The notes beneath the pieces are model-generated. The model made no database searches. It was not told where the DNA came from and saw only the letters and a program-made list of their open reading frames with translations. Shown one piece after another: positions 12,148 through 23,466 of a DNA stretch of 64,000 nucleotides. The first letter of the stretch is position 1. Each line of letters begins with the position of its first letter. The DNA is taken from NCBI GenBank assembly GCA_029962745.1, contig CM057162.1, positions 9,426,408-9,490,407 of the forward strand. The letters run 5' to 3'. Origin of the DNA: Echinometra lucunter. Taxonomy: Eukaryota; Echinodermata; Echinoidea; Camarodonta; Echinometridae. Made by a program: the position numbers and the translations under genes.

Positions 12148-12783
12148 CTGTCAAAATAGGACAAGATGGTAAAGAAGAATTTTATGAGATTGAGAAGAGA
12201 AAGTCTCATCCCACCATGCAAAGCTCGATATACTAATCAAATGGAAGAGAACATATATAGAGAATATTTGTATAGCCTCCATCCCCTCCCCCTACTTATG
12301 GTAGCCAAATGCATCAAATCACTTTAAATATAATTGCACACGCATAAAACATAATTTGACGGTTAAAGAACGATGATAGCATAACCATGCAACCATACTG
12401 ATTATAGAATTTTGGGAATTGCCGAAATAGGACGTTTTTATGGCTTCTTTTAACATGTTTAAGCCTGGAGTTCATTGAAGGGAGCGCCATAGCGAAGAGG
12501 GAGGGGAGATTTTTTCTGGGTTGAATCTTTGTTCATAAACTAGTTTATTTACGTTATAGATGAAAAGAAATATCAATCGTATCCCCCACCCCCCTCCTTT
12601 TGGCATGTTTAGAGCCTTTTCAGTAAATATGGTAAAGCTATAAAACACAGAATAAAGGTTACTGTTAAAAGTGAAACGAATTTGAGGGTTTCTTTCTTTA
12701 TCAATTGCTATGAATCTATCGATACTATTTACCTTGTTTGAATTGAACTGATTCATATGTCCTAAGCTTGTAATATTACCTAC
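12148..12783 (-). other. Intron 12
   Basis: Between exons 12 and 13. AT-rich, with no repeat or coding sequence recognised. Confidence 0.6.
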
Positions 12784-13032
12784 CTGTGATAATATCATTA
12801 GCTCTTTCATCACGCCCTACCGCTCGAAGACCCAAAGCTAGCTTGATTCTGAAGTGTATCGCCTCTGGTCTGAGCTGGTTTCTCCATACCTTCATCACAT
12901 TAAGGTTATCATGTAACTCTGTTGTTGTGAAGGCTCGTTTGTCCACTTGGAGGTGGTCTATCAGTTTTTCCATTTCGTCTTTTGACAGCCCCAGAGTCAT
13001 GTTGTAGAGTTCGCTGAGGCTTGCTTCATAGC
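12784..13032 (-). CDS. Exon 12: death-fold-like module 7
   Basis: Encodes residues 812-894. LSELYNMTLGLSKDEMEKLIDHLQV, then ELHDNLNVMKVWRNQL with the conserved tryptophan, then FRIKLALGLRAVGRDERANDIIT. The tail motif G-R-D-E-R-A-N-D-I-I is a clear death-domain helix 6 pattern. Acceptor CATCAAG lacks a strong polypyrimidine tract but is the only AG that keeps phase and module boundaries. Donor GGTAGGT is good. Phase 1 at both ends, 83 codons. Confidence 0.76.
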
Positions 13033-13609
13033 CTTGATGAATAGATTTAAATGGATTTCCATCATTATATGAATGGGATATAACCACAATAGTATGTACC
13101 AAACGTAGTTCCATTTAGGATCAAAGGTATTTTTGAATATTTTTTCTCCTGAAATGGAACAACATTGAAAGTTTATCAGTACTTATGATAACAAATGAAA
13201 CTGCATCATGCCTATTCTCCATGATGACATATAGGCGCGCATCTACAGATGTATACAATTTTTTTAGAAATTGAAAATTAACAAATGATTTTTTTTTTTT
13301 TGTAAACTTTGCTTCCAGCTTCTTATATTCCAAGAAAAAGCCAAGGCAACAAGCAAAAGTTCCTTTTTCTGAAAACAGTCGTTTGTCCCGATTTTAGGAT
13401 TTTCTTGCATTCCTATTCCAAGTTTGCTCAGAAATCACACAAAGGCTCGCCTCATTAGCACTGGCGTAGTGATCGGGACGGGGCTTGGATGGGGGAGCGG
13501 TGGTTTGGGTTAGTTGCCCCTCCCCAATAAAATTCAAACCTGGTTTATTTCTAATTCGATAACAATGATTTGGTGAAATGACATGATTTTCCTGGTTTTA
13601 TTTTTCCTA

Positions 13610-13723
13610 ATGTCGCAGTCACACCAACGAAAATGACTCCAGACCGATCAAAACTATTACGTTATTTTTAATGACGTACCATTGGTCAGTTTGGAGTCGG
13701 TTTCGTTGGTGTGACTGCGACAT
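13610..13723. mobile_element. Near-perfect palindromic MITE with TA duplication
   Basis: A 114-bp element whose two arms (ATGTCGCAGTCACACCAACG ... and its complement) pair for about 45 bp with few mismatches around a short centre. TA occurs at 13608-13609 and 13724-13725, fitting a TA target as used by Tc1/mariner-type elements. It lies in intron 11. Confidence 0.75.
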
Positions 13724-13762
13724 TACTTCTTTTGTAACTTATAATTTCAATTGTAGTAGCAA

Positions 13763-13935
13763 TAATAATAATAATAATAATAATAATGAAAATGATAGTG
13801 ATAACAATAATAATGATAATAACAATGATAACAATAATAATAACGATAATGATATGGATTTTTACAGCGCTTATACATATCGGATATCTCTTAAGCGCTT
13901 TACAGAAATATTATTGCCCGGGTCATCGGTTTCAG
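13763..13935 (-). mobile_element. L2-like retrotransposon tail fragment
   Basis: In intron 11. On the minus strand: GTAAAGCGCTTAAGAGATAT, a second AAGCGC, then a long run of ATT, GTT and ATC units (AAT repeats on the plus strand at 13763-13850). This is the GCGC plus triplet-tail ending shared with the L2/CR1-like copy at 37.7-40.7 kb. There is no coding part. Confidence 0.55.
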
Positions 13936-14098
13936 GTTTGCCCTAAGGCATGCTCCTTCTCCATTTTTCTGCCCCCAGGTTTTTGCACATTACTGCTCAC
14001 ACTGCTCATTAGTAAATACATCCTTGAAAAGGAGGTATTTTCTTTCTAATTTCGCAACCTCCTCTCATGATTAAAAAGTTTCTTCAAAAGTTCTTTAC

Positions 14099-14377
14099 CA
14101 AAATAGGCTGATCGAGCTACATCCATATGTCCTAGATCTCTGAGCGCCAAGGAGAAATCGCGGCGGCGATTCGCTTCTAGTTGCTTCGACTTATTCAGAA
14201 GTTGTATTAAGAGACCTACAGTTCCCTTCAGTGGCTCGCGAACTGTTTTCCCTTTGCTGATGTCCATATCGAGAAGTGTAGCCAGTGGTTCGACGTCATG
14301 GCATAGTATATGATATGCAAACCGTGCCATCTCAGTTTGGTAGACGTGTCGTTGAGGGAGCTGGTGGACAATACATC
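14099..14377 (-). CDS. Exon 11: death-fold-like module 6
   Basis: Encodes residues 719-811. VYQTEMARFAYHILCHDVEPLATLLDMDI, a longer loop, VGLLIQLLNKSKQ and FSLALRDLGHMDVARSAYF. The ending L-R-D-x-G-x-x-D-V-A-R matches helix 6 of classical death domains and is paralleled by LRAVGRDERAND in module 7. The tryptophan of the other modules is replaced by leucine (LIQLLNKS). I placed the donor at TTTTG|GTAAAG because it ends the module exactly where module 7 ends and keeps phase 1. If that donor is not used, the frame runs another 16 codons to a TAG at 14048-14050, giving a truncated protein. Acceptor CTCTTAG follows a pyrimidine-rich tract. Confidence 0.74.
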
Positions 14378-14465
14378 CTAAGAGAAAAATGTATTGGACC
14401 TTTACGGAACACACTGTGCTTATACCGGTATTGCCATTATCGTTAAAGGGCAAGTCAACATCGAG

Positions 14466-15475
14466 ATGAAATTGAGGGGGTCGGTGCAATTTAGTGTTAA
14501 CCCACACTTTTGTGAAAAATGAGTTACATACATTTGCATGATCACTTAGTAGTACTCTACATGCTATTAAATTTTTAAATCGAAAATCAAATACTAAATA
14601 GGTCTAATAAGGTGGGCATGTTCTTGCCTCAAGAAAAAAGAAGCAACTCTTGGGCGGCAAAAATGTGCTAACCTACACATTTTCATATATGATTGGAAAA
14701 AGTATGATTCATAAAAAGTGCACAACTTTAAGCGTGATAGACTCCAATTTGAAAAGTACCTAATGAATCTGACAATGGAGATATGTGACTTTGTCAAACT
14801 TACTAAAATATTGAATAAAATGCCAGAATATGACGGCAAAATGACTTCAAACAGGGAATTTTGATACTTTTTCGTTTGATGTAGGATAACACTAGGATTA
14901 TTCCTATCTTCCGGAGCGATAAGTTTTTGGCAATTTTTACAATTTGCATATGACATAAAGGTAGGTTGTAAAACAAGAAATTTCGTCAGCTTTTTGAGTA
15001 TTTATTTCAGTCATGATTTTTAAACATTGAGTTAAATTCTGCGTATTACAAATTTAAAACATCTTTTACCTGTGAGTAAGCACTATTTTGATGTAGAAAA
15101 ATTCATGTTCAAAAGCATTCCACATATCCAATACATTCGAAAAGGTAGCATTTGCGTGATTAAAATTTAAAATTTGAAGAATGAAAAAAATGTCTGTGTG
15201 ATTTTGTATGTATAACATATGGGTGCATTATAGTGCTAACCCACAAATTAGAACCACTTGTCAGAAATGTCATAAAATTGGCAAGTTTATCTACATGTTC
15301 GTTCTTTAAATTCGCAGAAGCTCATTTCGAGTATTTACTCTTTCGAATGACCAAATTTCAAGACACCTGACAACAGACCGTGATTTATGGGTTTTTTCAA
15401 ACTTTCAAAAGCGATTATCTCAAAATGAGAAACTCGTGGGTTAGCACTATACTGCACCGACTCCCTCAATTCATT
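14466..15475. mobile_element. Terminal-inverted-repeat element, about 1 kb
   Basis: Located in intron 10 just upstream of exon 11. About 40 bp at the ends are inverted: ATTGAGGGGGTCGGTGCA followed by TTAGTGTTAACCCAC on the left, and GTGGGTTAGCACTA, TGCACCGACTCCCTCAAT on the right. A further internal TAGTGCTAACCCACA copy lies near 15225. A 120-codon minus-strand frame inside (14594-14956) has no family resemblance and is taken as chance. Confidence 0.65.
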
Positions 15476-15582
15476 TCAATAAAAACGAACAAAATTCCAA
15501 ACCATACAATACAGTGAAAATGTGATTAAAAAGAAGGAAGTAAGGAACTGTGAAGTTTTACTATTTTTCACAAAACAGCTCC

Positions 15583-15730
15583 TGGGCCTCGTGCATAAAA
15601 CTTGGAATACTGGATTTTGATGCCTGTGAGCATGGCATGTTGTTCAACAGCCAATCAAAATCCAGTTTTCCATAAAGAATTACTTTAATAGCAAAGTTGC
15701 TATTATAGCAAGTTTTTTGCAACGGGCCCC
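15583..15730. mobile_element. Short MITE with GGGCC termini
   Basis: A 148-bp inverted-repeat unit: GGGCCTCGTGCATAAAACTTGG at the left, and at the right the reverse of GGGCCCGTTGCAAAAAACTTGC. Inner halves also pair around ATTTTGATTGGCTGTTG. No coding capacity. Confidence 0.65.
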
Positions 15731-16389
15731 TTGAACAGTTCTTGAATGAATGAGTTTATGATGTCTTTTCTTGAAATATCCCCACATTATTATGTACACA
15801 TGCAGATAGCACAAAAAAAAAATCACATTTTGGCTACGAAAATGCAAAAGTAGTCCTTAACGCTCCTCACATACTTACAAAATGGTACTTATGTGTAGAC
15901 ATGATGGGTGAGCTTTCACTTTTAGTGAAAAGGGAGATGATTTTTTTCCTGAAAATTTATTAGATTTTAAAGAGTTGCATAACGATTTCAAGAAAGATTT
16001 ATACACGCCCGCGCCCGATACCCTGTTTGTGTTTTGTTTTGGCCTTTGCAGACCATTATAACGATACAAAAAATTTGTTTACATCCCCCATATGGATTTG
16101 GCGCCTCCAGGAATGGCGCGCTTTTTGGTGGCGCGTAATTGAACGCGCGCCACTTTTGCACTCGGAGCGGAAACATACGGTTTGGAAGCGCCTGGGAATG
16201 GAAATTGTGTCATTCTCTCGTGGCTTTTTGTCGGAGCAAGACGTGTGGACTGGGACAATAAAAAAAATCAACGTGGAATAAACGTGGAATACCTATATAA
16301 TATTAGATGGATCTTCGTGATTGTTGGATTGCTGATTGAAGTTTTAACGTAGGACAGTTGTAACATATCCACTCCTTCGCGCTCCTTTT

Positions 16390-17170
16390 GATTTTAATTT
16401 GAATTTGATTAGATTTGATTTATTTGTCAAGTTCAGATACACAGTGATAAAGAGCACATGGTATACACAAGAAGTTCATTAAAGCTTGACAGGATGACCC
16501 ATGAAAGCTCGAAAGCTTATTTACAATGGGTTCCTAAAGAGAACAACATCTTGACTGCTGGCAACGTGGCTGGTAAGTATTAAGCACTATATACCTAATG
16601 AAACATAACAGGAGTTTAACGGCAACACATTTAAAGCGAAAAAAATGTCAACACAAAAGGACGAAATGATACATAATATATCGATAAGTTAGAGAAAAGA
16701 ATACTGATCTGTAAGCCTTTGTGCAAATCATGTCACTTGTTTCTTTTTTCCTAGACTCAAGTGATCGGAACTCTTTTAGTAGTCTTTTAAAGTGTGCAAA
16801 GTTTTCAACTGCTTTAATATTATTGGGGAAGAGAATTCCAGTGTTTGGTTGCGTTATAACAAAAGCAGTTGCCAACACTGCCTACTCGTTCGGGCAAGAT
16901 AAAATTATATTGACTTCATTTTGTATCATAATTATGTAAGTCTGTAACAAGATTAAAATTGCGGCCAATATAATAAGTTGCCCTCGAGATATATATTCTG
17001 TGTGCGTGGTGAAGAATAAGTTGTTCTGATATTTGATTGACATCAAGCAAACCGATTGATGAGAGCTCGTTATAGCCAACGTGCGTTCTTGGGCCTAAAC
17101 AATAAATGAATTTACCTTCTTATTTTGAATGAATTTCAGTTTCTTTTGATCTGACTTGCCTAAATTATTA
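16390..17170 (-). pseudogene. Non-LTR retrotransposon stub (reverse transcriptase C terminus)
   Basis: Reading the minus strand across one or two frameshifts gives the typical C-terminal block of non-LTR reverse transcriptases: GYNELSSIG, LHHAHRIYISRATYY, LVTDLHNYDTK, then HWNSLPNNIKAVENFAHFKRLLKEF. The W-N-S-L-P-x-x-I and F-K-x-x-L-K motifs are diagnostic. A one-base insertion follows the LP codons. The 3' part (16390-16450) holds a run of ATCAAAT-like units, the usual 3' tail. It is a dead, 5'-truncated copy. Confidence 0.72.
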
Positions 17171-18285
17171 TACCACGCAGCGTTAACCCACCCGCGGTCA
17201 TTTTTATATTACATGACATATTGTAAAATTCTCGACACCTTTTGACACTTTGCTTTACAATTAAAAATCGAAAGAGAGTATGATATCCTCAATCGAGATA
17301 TGAGAAGAAGGGAACATTTCCTTTACATTCCATGTAAAAACATGCCCTTACTTTAAAAAAAATCCGTCATTTTTTAGGTCAAAACTTTAGAATCCAATTA
17401 ACTTTCTTGTACTTTCTCATACATGATGTTTAATGATCGGTCGCAGTGTGCTCTTGCCTTTCAGTTTACCAATAATCAACTTGGCAGCAAATTTGCGTCA
17501 AATTTGTAAATCCTCACAATGACAAATGATATGTAAGCTATACATATAAAATTCATCTTAATTTGTTCATTTTTAGCCTCCTCAACTTTCATGTCAATTC
17601 ATGCTTCATGTCCCATTTTAGAAGCCTGACCCAAGGTTTATGTGTGCCAGCTAGCTCCGTACCGTGTACATACTGCAACGCGCTGCACTGCACTGCCTAC
17701 TCAGCTAGCGTAGTGCATGGACGGTACTAAGTAATGGTACGTATTTACTGTAACGCATACACAATATGTACACACACAGCGCGAGCACAGTACTACTGGT
17801 TACTTTTCTCAACTCGAGAGTCGAGGGAAGGTGAGCATAGAGCAAATTATTACAACCTTTTGACCCCCTTTTTGGTGAATAAAAATATTACAAATATATT
17901 TTGCCTGAAAGTATTGGAAAAGGATAACGTATAATTAGGGCAATTTATGCACCCCCACGAAATAATGTATACGGATCGGCCTCTCTTCATACAGACTGCA
18001 CAGATACTTCGCACGGTCCGGTCAAGGCGGTACGCGTAGCGTTAAACTGCCAAATTTACAAAAAAGTGCGAGGAGCGCTTTTGCTATGAAAGGAATTGAT
18101 ATGTAAATTTTGCAGCGAAATGACACTCCGTTGGGTCAGTGTATTCTACAGATCTAACAGTTAGTCTAGCGAAGATCTGCAGACCAAGTTCAACTTTGTC
18201 AGTCTCATGTAAGAAAGATGTCACAAAGCTGTGAATTATTTGAATAAACAGTGCGATTTGTGCTAGTCAGGGAGCTGCTTCTGGC

Positions 18286-20100
18286 CCCGGGGGGGGGGGG
18301 GGGGGGGGGGGGGGGGTGTCACTCTCCACATGGCCTGCTACCCACCCGTGTCCGACAACCTCAGAAATGCACCCTAAATGGCGTAACCTATTAACCAAAT
18401 TTGCAACCCTAAATGGCGTAACCCATGAAAAAAGCCACCCCGGGAGCCACCCTAAGTGGCGTGAACAGGGAAATACCCTAATTTGATACCCTAAGTGGCG
18501 TAAACATTGAAATCGATTAATTTGATACCTAAAGGCCCTATCTCACCAACGGAGACGTCTCTGCGACAAGTTTCAACAAAATTATAATGGAGCATTTGCA
18601 GGATCATGCACCTGACTTGGACCAGGAGGAATGTCAGTACGCGTTCAGTCACACGGTTTCTAAAGTGGGTCAAACATCATCAGGTAGAGTCACGGAGACG
18701 TCTCTGCATTCTGCAACATCTCATCAGTCTTTCTGGTCTCCTCATGGTCTCCGCGACGTCTCTGAGAGGGCTCAGAGACGTCTCGGAGATATTGCAGAGA
18801 CGTCTCAGCAGTCGCGAATATAAATAGTCTCCGCAACTAATGGATACGTCTCGGAGACGTCGCAGAGACTTTGCAGAGACTGTAAAAAGTCTCCCCCCCC
18901 CCAAAAAAAAAAAAAAAAAAAAAAAAAAAATCGAGCATGTTCGAATTTCTTGCGATGCCTCGGAGACTCCATATTTTGCTCATTTCTTTTTTAAAATGCT
19001 GTTCAAATTTATCTCCTTTTATTGAAACAGTGAAATTTCTAGGGTGGACTTACCCTTTAAGTCTGAGAAAAAAATTTACTCATGTGATTTTTGCACCTAT
19101 CATTTGTGGTTAAATAATACATTAAGCTGAAATATACTAGTCTATTCATGCAGAAATGCAATTTTGTTTTTGCATTGAATTGTACGCAAAGACAAGTCAA
19201 GCTATCACTCCCGTGGGTGGGTCAATCAAGGACAGGATAGATCTACATGTAAGTAACGCTAGGCCACTACTGACTTGAATTGAAAAACACAACACAATTA
19301 ACAGTATATGGGGCTAGCCTCTAGGAATAACAACACGAAAGAAAACCAGTGAAACAAATCACGCACGAGTAAAACTTTTTCTCAGACTTGATATATTTAC
19401 TCACCAATAAACAGCTCTTCTATGGTAACAAAATTTCCGTCAAATGAAACTCACGATGCGATAATAATGTGTTTTGAGACGTTTGGAAAATGCTAAATAT
19501 AAAAAAGAAATTGTGGCACTTGAGAGTACTTTTAAGTGTTTCCGGTGTCTGTGGTCGGCTTCCAACGAGGGCACTGTTGCTTTATCCATTTTTTAAAATA
19601 TCGATGGTGCAAATGCACTCGTGCAGCCGAGCATAGTCGCTTCAAACAGGCACGGAACGGTTGCATTAGCATCGATGATTAGCATAGCCATAGCATAGCA
19701 TCCTCTGCGACCTATGGCTTGGGGACTGTACGGGGGTCACTCTCATAATTGCTGGCCGCGCCGGCGTGTGCGAGGATTATTTTGTATCCCTATGGTGTTA
19801 ATGGCGTAGGTATGTTCAAATTTGCCTAAATTTGCAACCCTAAATGGCGTAGATTAAATTTGCACCCCTAAATGGCGTAATCTGCATAACCAAATTAGCA
19901 ACCCTAAATGGCGTGAAGAGTGAGAAAAGGCTACCCTAAGAGGCGATTTACCAGCGAATGGCGCTGAAAAGCAACCCTTTTTGCCAAAGACGTCGACGAC
20001 GCCCGAGTGCCTGAAACGGCACCCTTTTCGACGCTGTTTCTGGACGCAGGTGCGTAGCAGGCCATGTTGAGAGTGACCCCCCCCCCCCCCCCCCCCCTCG
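18286..20100. mobile_element. Non-autonomous DNA transposon, 9-bp target duplication, G-run termini
   Basis: A 1815-bp element in intron 10, flanked by the 9-bp direct repeat GCTTCTGGC (18277-18285 and 20101-20109). The ends are inverted: a long G run then GTCACTCTC, CATGGCCTGCTAC on the left, mirrored as GTAGCAGGCCATG, GAGAGTGAC and a C run on the right. Inboard of both ends are copies of CCCTAAATGGCGTAA, in the same orientation on both sides. The 9-bp duplication would fit a Mutator-like element, but I see no transposase and leave the class open. The centre carries repeated GAGACGTCTC palindromes. Confidence 0.85.
18541..18890. repeat. Array of GAGACGTCTC palindromes
   Basis: Inside the 1.8-kb element. 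The 10-bp palindrome GAGACGTCTC and near copies recur about ten times in 350 bp, separated by 10-40 bp, followed by poly-C/poly-A. Overlapping open frames here in several registers are produced by the repeat and are not genes. Confidence 0.7.
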
Positions 20101-21499
20101 GCTTCTGGCTACAACTACAAGATCAGGGAATCTTGGTTTAAGGACGTTCCACAGTTATCTTTCTGCGCATCCCAACCACTCATGTTAAAACGTCACAGCT
20201 GATTGATCAGCAAGTGATATCATTTAAAAAGTAAATATTGGAGGTGACCGGTGGAAGTCAACGAATATCTTGAGATCAATTGAAGGGCAAGTTTTATGAG
20301 GTTTCAGTTTCCTTAATGATGATACAGTGTCCGGCCACACGATCCCGATATGCCATGGCTAGAGTTGCTAGCTCATGTAGGCCTAGACCCATGAAGTACT
20401 ATTAGTAAGGGCTTGTGGGGAGGGGTATGACATGACTCGGTATGAAATGTGGTACGAATTTTTACCCTATGATAAGGGCGGAGGCTATGCTGGCTCGTGA
20501 AGCAGTTGCGTGTACGCTCGGAGAGAGCGTCAGAGGAAAAATACTACCGATGTTTGCTCTGCTCCACGGTAGACTTACCTACCGTAGACTTGTCTTTCCT
20601 TGGTGCTATCAAAGAATAAGATTAAGGATAAGAAATGTTCAATCCTTCAATTTGGAAGGAGGAATGAGGTCATTACGCCGAATTGGTCAGCGTTCGAGCT
20701 GTTGTTGTTTTTTTTCCAGAATAAAAGTGACAGTTAGATCGTATAATCTCCATTATGAATAATATATGAGAAAATTCAATTATCTTGGGTCACAACTGTA
20801 CAGCTTACACTTCTATGTTCACAAATACCAAGATTTATACTCTCCCCTACGCGAAGGTACATACATGTACAGAAACATGTACTCAGGTGTTCATTCTACA
20901 TTTTCAGCTGGAGGCTGAATGGACAATGGTTTATTAAAGTTGATTTTAGAAATTGAATACTATTTCTGTCACATAGAATTTAGAAACGAGTAGACGAATA
21001 AGTACTGATGATATTTTCTGGGTTCAACTGGTTGTTGTGGGGCCCTGTTCATTTATGTTGCAAGGGGAGTAGGTTTATAGTTGAAAATCGTCAAGACTTT
21101 AGGGGAACATTTAGATGAAAAGTAAGTAACCGTTTAGAATTGAGGATGTAATGATATTTAATGAAGAATCGGCCCAAAAGCGTTAAGGAAAAGGTACTTG
21201 ACACCCTTTGGAGGCAAGGCTGCGCTTGACAAAGGACATGTTGAACAAATGATAGCAGATAAGAAGAAGAAGAAGGATAAGGGTGCGAAAGGCCAAATTC
21301 TGGAAAAATTAGAAGGGTAAGGTTGGCTTTTCATAGACGAAGCAAACAAAATTTGTTTTGGCAATGCCTGGAGAGAAGGATGAATATTTGATGTTAAGTG
21401 TGTGCGGTCATGTGATTTAGAATTCCAAATGCTGCCCAGGTCTTCTTTTCTTGTTTGATTTAACAGAGCCAGCCGGTTAGCCGCATGGCGCGGGTCGGA

Positions 21500-23466
21500 C
21501 CCAGCAAACTCATAACGTTTTCAAAACGTTTCGTCAAAGTTTTTTTTTTTTTTTTTTGAGGTTCCGTACGTCTTCGTTTCCTACGGACGTTTTTAAAACA
21601 TATAGACCAATTTCACCTCTGGTTTATGTATTTGGCCCTCTATCGGCGACGCCATTGCTGCGGTGGGCAAGCGCGCTGACCGCGATTGGCTCTGTGTACA
21701 AAATGAATGTAAGATATGAGATATGCCCCGATATTTTTCCATTTACTTTATTCTAGATCAATGAAATAAAGCATGGATACATAGGTAGATGAGGTAAGAC
21801 AACGGTCATATCTGACGGATGAAGGTATGGTGTATTTTTGTACTTTCGATGGTTTTTCTACTTAGTTTTGTCAGTAAAAGATCGACTGCAGCATAGAAGC
21901 CGTAGTAAACGGGAGCCCTAAATCTTACCCTGTTTACAAAGTCATGTTTTCCCTCATTAAATTTTACGCCAAAGTACATAATGATAATGTTTCTTGACTT
22001 CAAAGTCCTTTATGTTGATGTTTTTACCCACTGGCGACGAATTCCTTCACATTGCTTACGGAAACCCGTGTAGGGAGTACGGGTTCTCACACAAACAGGC
22101 TTCATGAGTCAAAAGCGAGTGAATTTTGCACTCATTTAGCTTCCAATTTTTAAACTTTCTCTAATTCTTGTGGCATTTGAGCACCGCACAGCTACGACCT
22201 GAACTTCCCTGATAATTTCTCATTGCAAATATTAAAATAAATCTGCATATACTGGTCAAAATAGACAAAAAATCGAACGAATATACATAACGCGCTATTG
22301 ACTTGTGTACTATAAAAGTTGGAGCGCCCACCGCAGTATGTCGAACTGTGTCGAACAAGTCTGCTGCCCTCTTGCGTTGTGAAATTGGTCCATAACGTCA
22401 CTTAGCATTTACCACAAAGCACAATTTTTTGGGAAACGTTTTTAAAACGTCCCTGGACGTTACAAAATGAAACGTCCTTCACAAACGTTTGTAAAACGTA
22501 ATCTGACGTTACAAAATTAAACGTCCGGTACCTAACGTGTACAGAACTTTTTTTTTCCTGACCTATTATTTGTTGAACGTTTATTAAACGTGTTAAAAAC
22601 GTCCAATTCCAAATGATTATGAATGAGCAAATAAAAACACTCTTCTTCAACAAATGTAAAATCGTTACCAAATATCCATTTCCGATGTCTAGATGAACAA
22701 ATAAACACATTCTTCTACAAACAGGTCAGTCGGTTGATATCATAAATAAAATATATATTTCATTTCCCTGCAGGCACAAAACGTTATTTAGAACGTTCAC
22801 AAAACGTTTTTTATAGCGTCCGCTTCGTCCTCGTCTGGGAAAAAAAACGTTCTCAAAACGTTTTTAAAACGTCTTAAGGTTTTCTGCTGGTCCTTAGACT
22901 GGAAAGTAATCGATCGTGATTCATGAATTTTCACAAAAGACCTAGGATTGACCAAAATCATAATTTGAAAAGGACAAATGGCAATCTATTTTGGCCTTTC
23001 TGTAATGCAAAATTCTATAATGTAAAAATAATGCAAAACATGAATTGTAATGGCCCAAATGCAATTCGAAGAGGTATTTCTGGGTCTAAATTCAAATATT
23101 GTAATCGTCAACTATTTTTAACGGTCATTGCAATCTGGTCCCTATATACATAGAAAGACTGAACAATAGTTTAGTACATAGGTTTAGGATATAGGCATAG
23201 GGTTTTTAGGATTATAGGAGGACGGTTAGTATCGTAGAACATTAAGATGAATCTCCGGAAATTACTTCTCTTAAGGATGATCGTTTTTAATCATAATTAT
23301 CAAAAGGTTTAAAAAGGTTTTTATTGTTTTTTTAACGTTCATTTCGTTTTAAATACGTCGAAAATGTTCCACAAAAAAACGTTCTGAAAGCGTTTTGACA
23401 AAACGTCCAAATAACGAACTTGGAATGTTTCAAGAACGTTCAGAAAACGTCCAATTGTTAGCTGGG
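21500..23466. mobile_element. AACGTT-rich terminal-inverted-repeat element
   Basis: About 2 kb in intron 10. The left end CCCAGCAAAC and the right end, read in reverse, CCCAGCTAAC form short inverted termini. Subterminal stretches at both ends (21513-21540, 22430-22610, 22780-22880, 23330-23450) are filled with AAAACGTT and AACGTCC motifs in both orientations, a common architecture for non-autonomous DNA elements. No transposase frame is seen and I could not find a clean target duplication. Confidence 0.6.

Larger units (their letters stand above)
13033..14098 (-). other. Intron 11
   Basis: Holds the TA-flanked palindromic MITE (13610-13723) and an L2-like tail (13763-13935). CACTGGCGTAG near 13458 resembles a hAT terminus without a partner. 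The extension of exon 11 to a TAG at 14048-14050 would fall at its upstream edge. Confidence 0.65.

Noticed and set aside
14594..14956. A 120-codon minus-strand gene between exons 10 and 11
   Set aside because: It lies wholly inside a terminal-inverted-repeat element and shows no death-fold or other motif.
18288..18316. The G run as a regulatory quadruplex
   Set aside because: It is the terminus of a transposon, mirrored by a C run at the other end. No promoter or gene start is near.
20442..20762. A 106-codon plus-strand frame
   Set aside because: No recognisable domain or splice context. It lies antisense in a transposon-rich intron.
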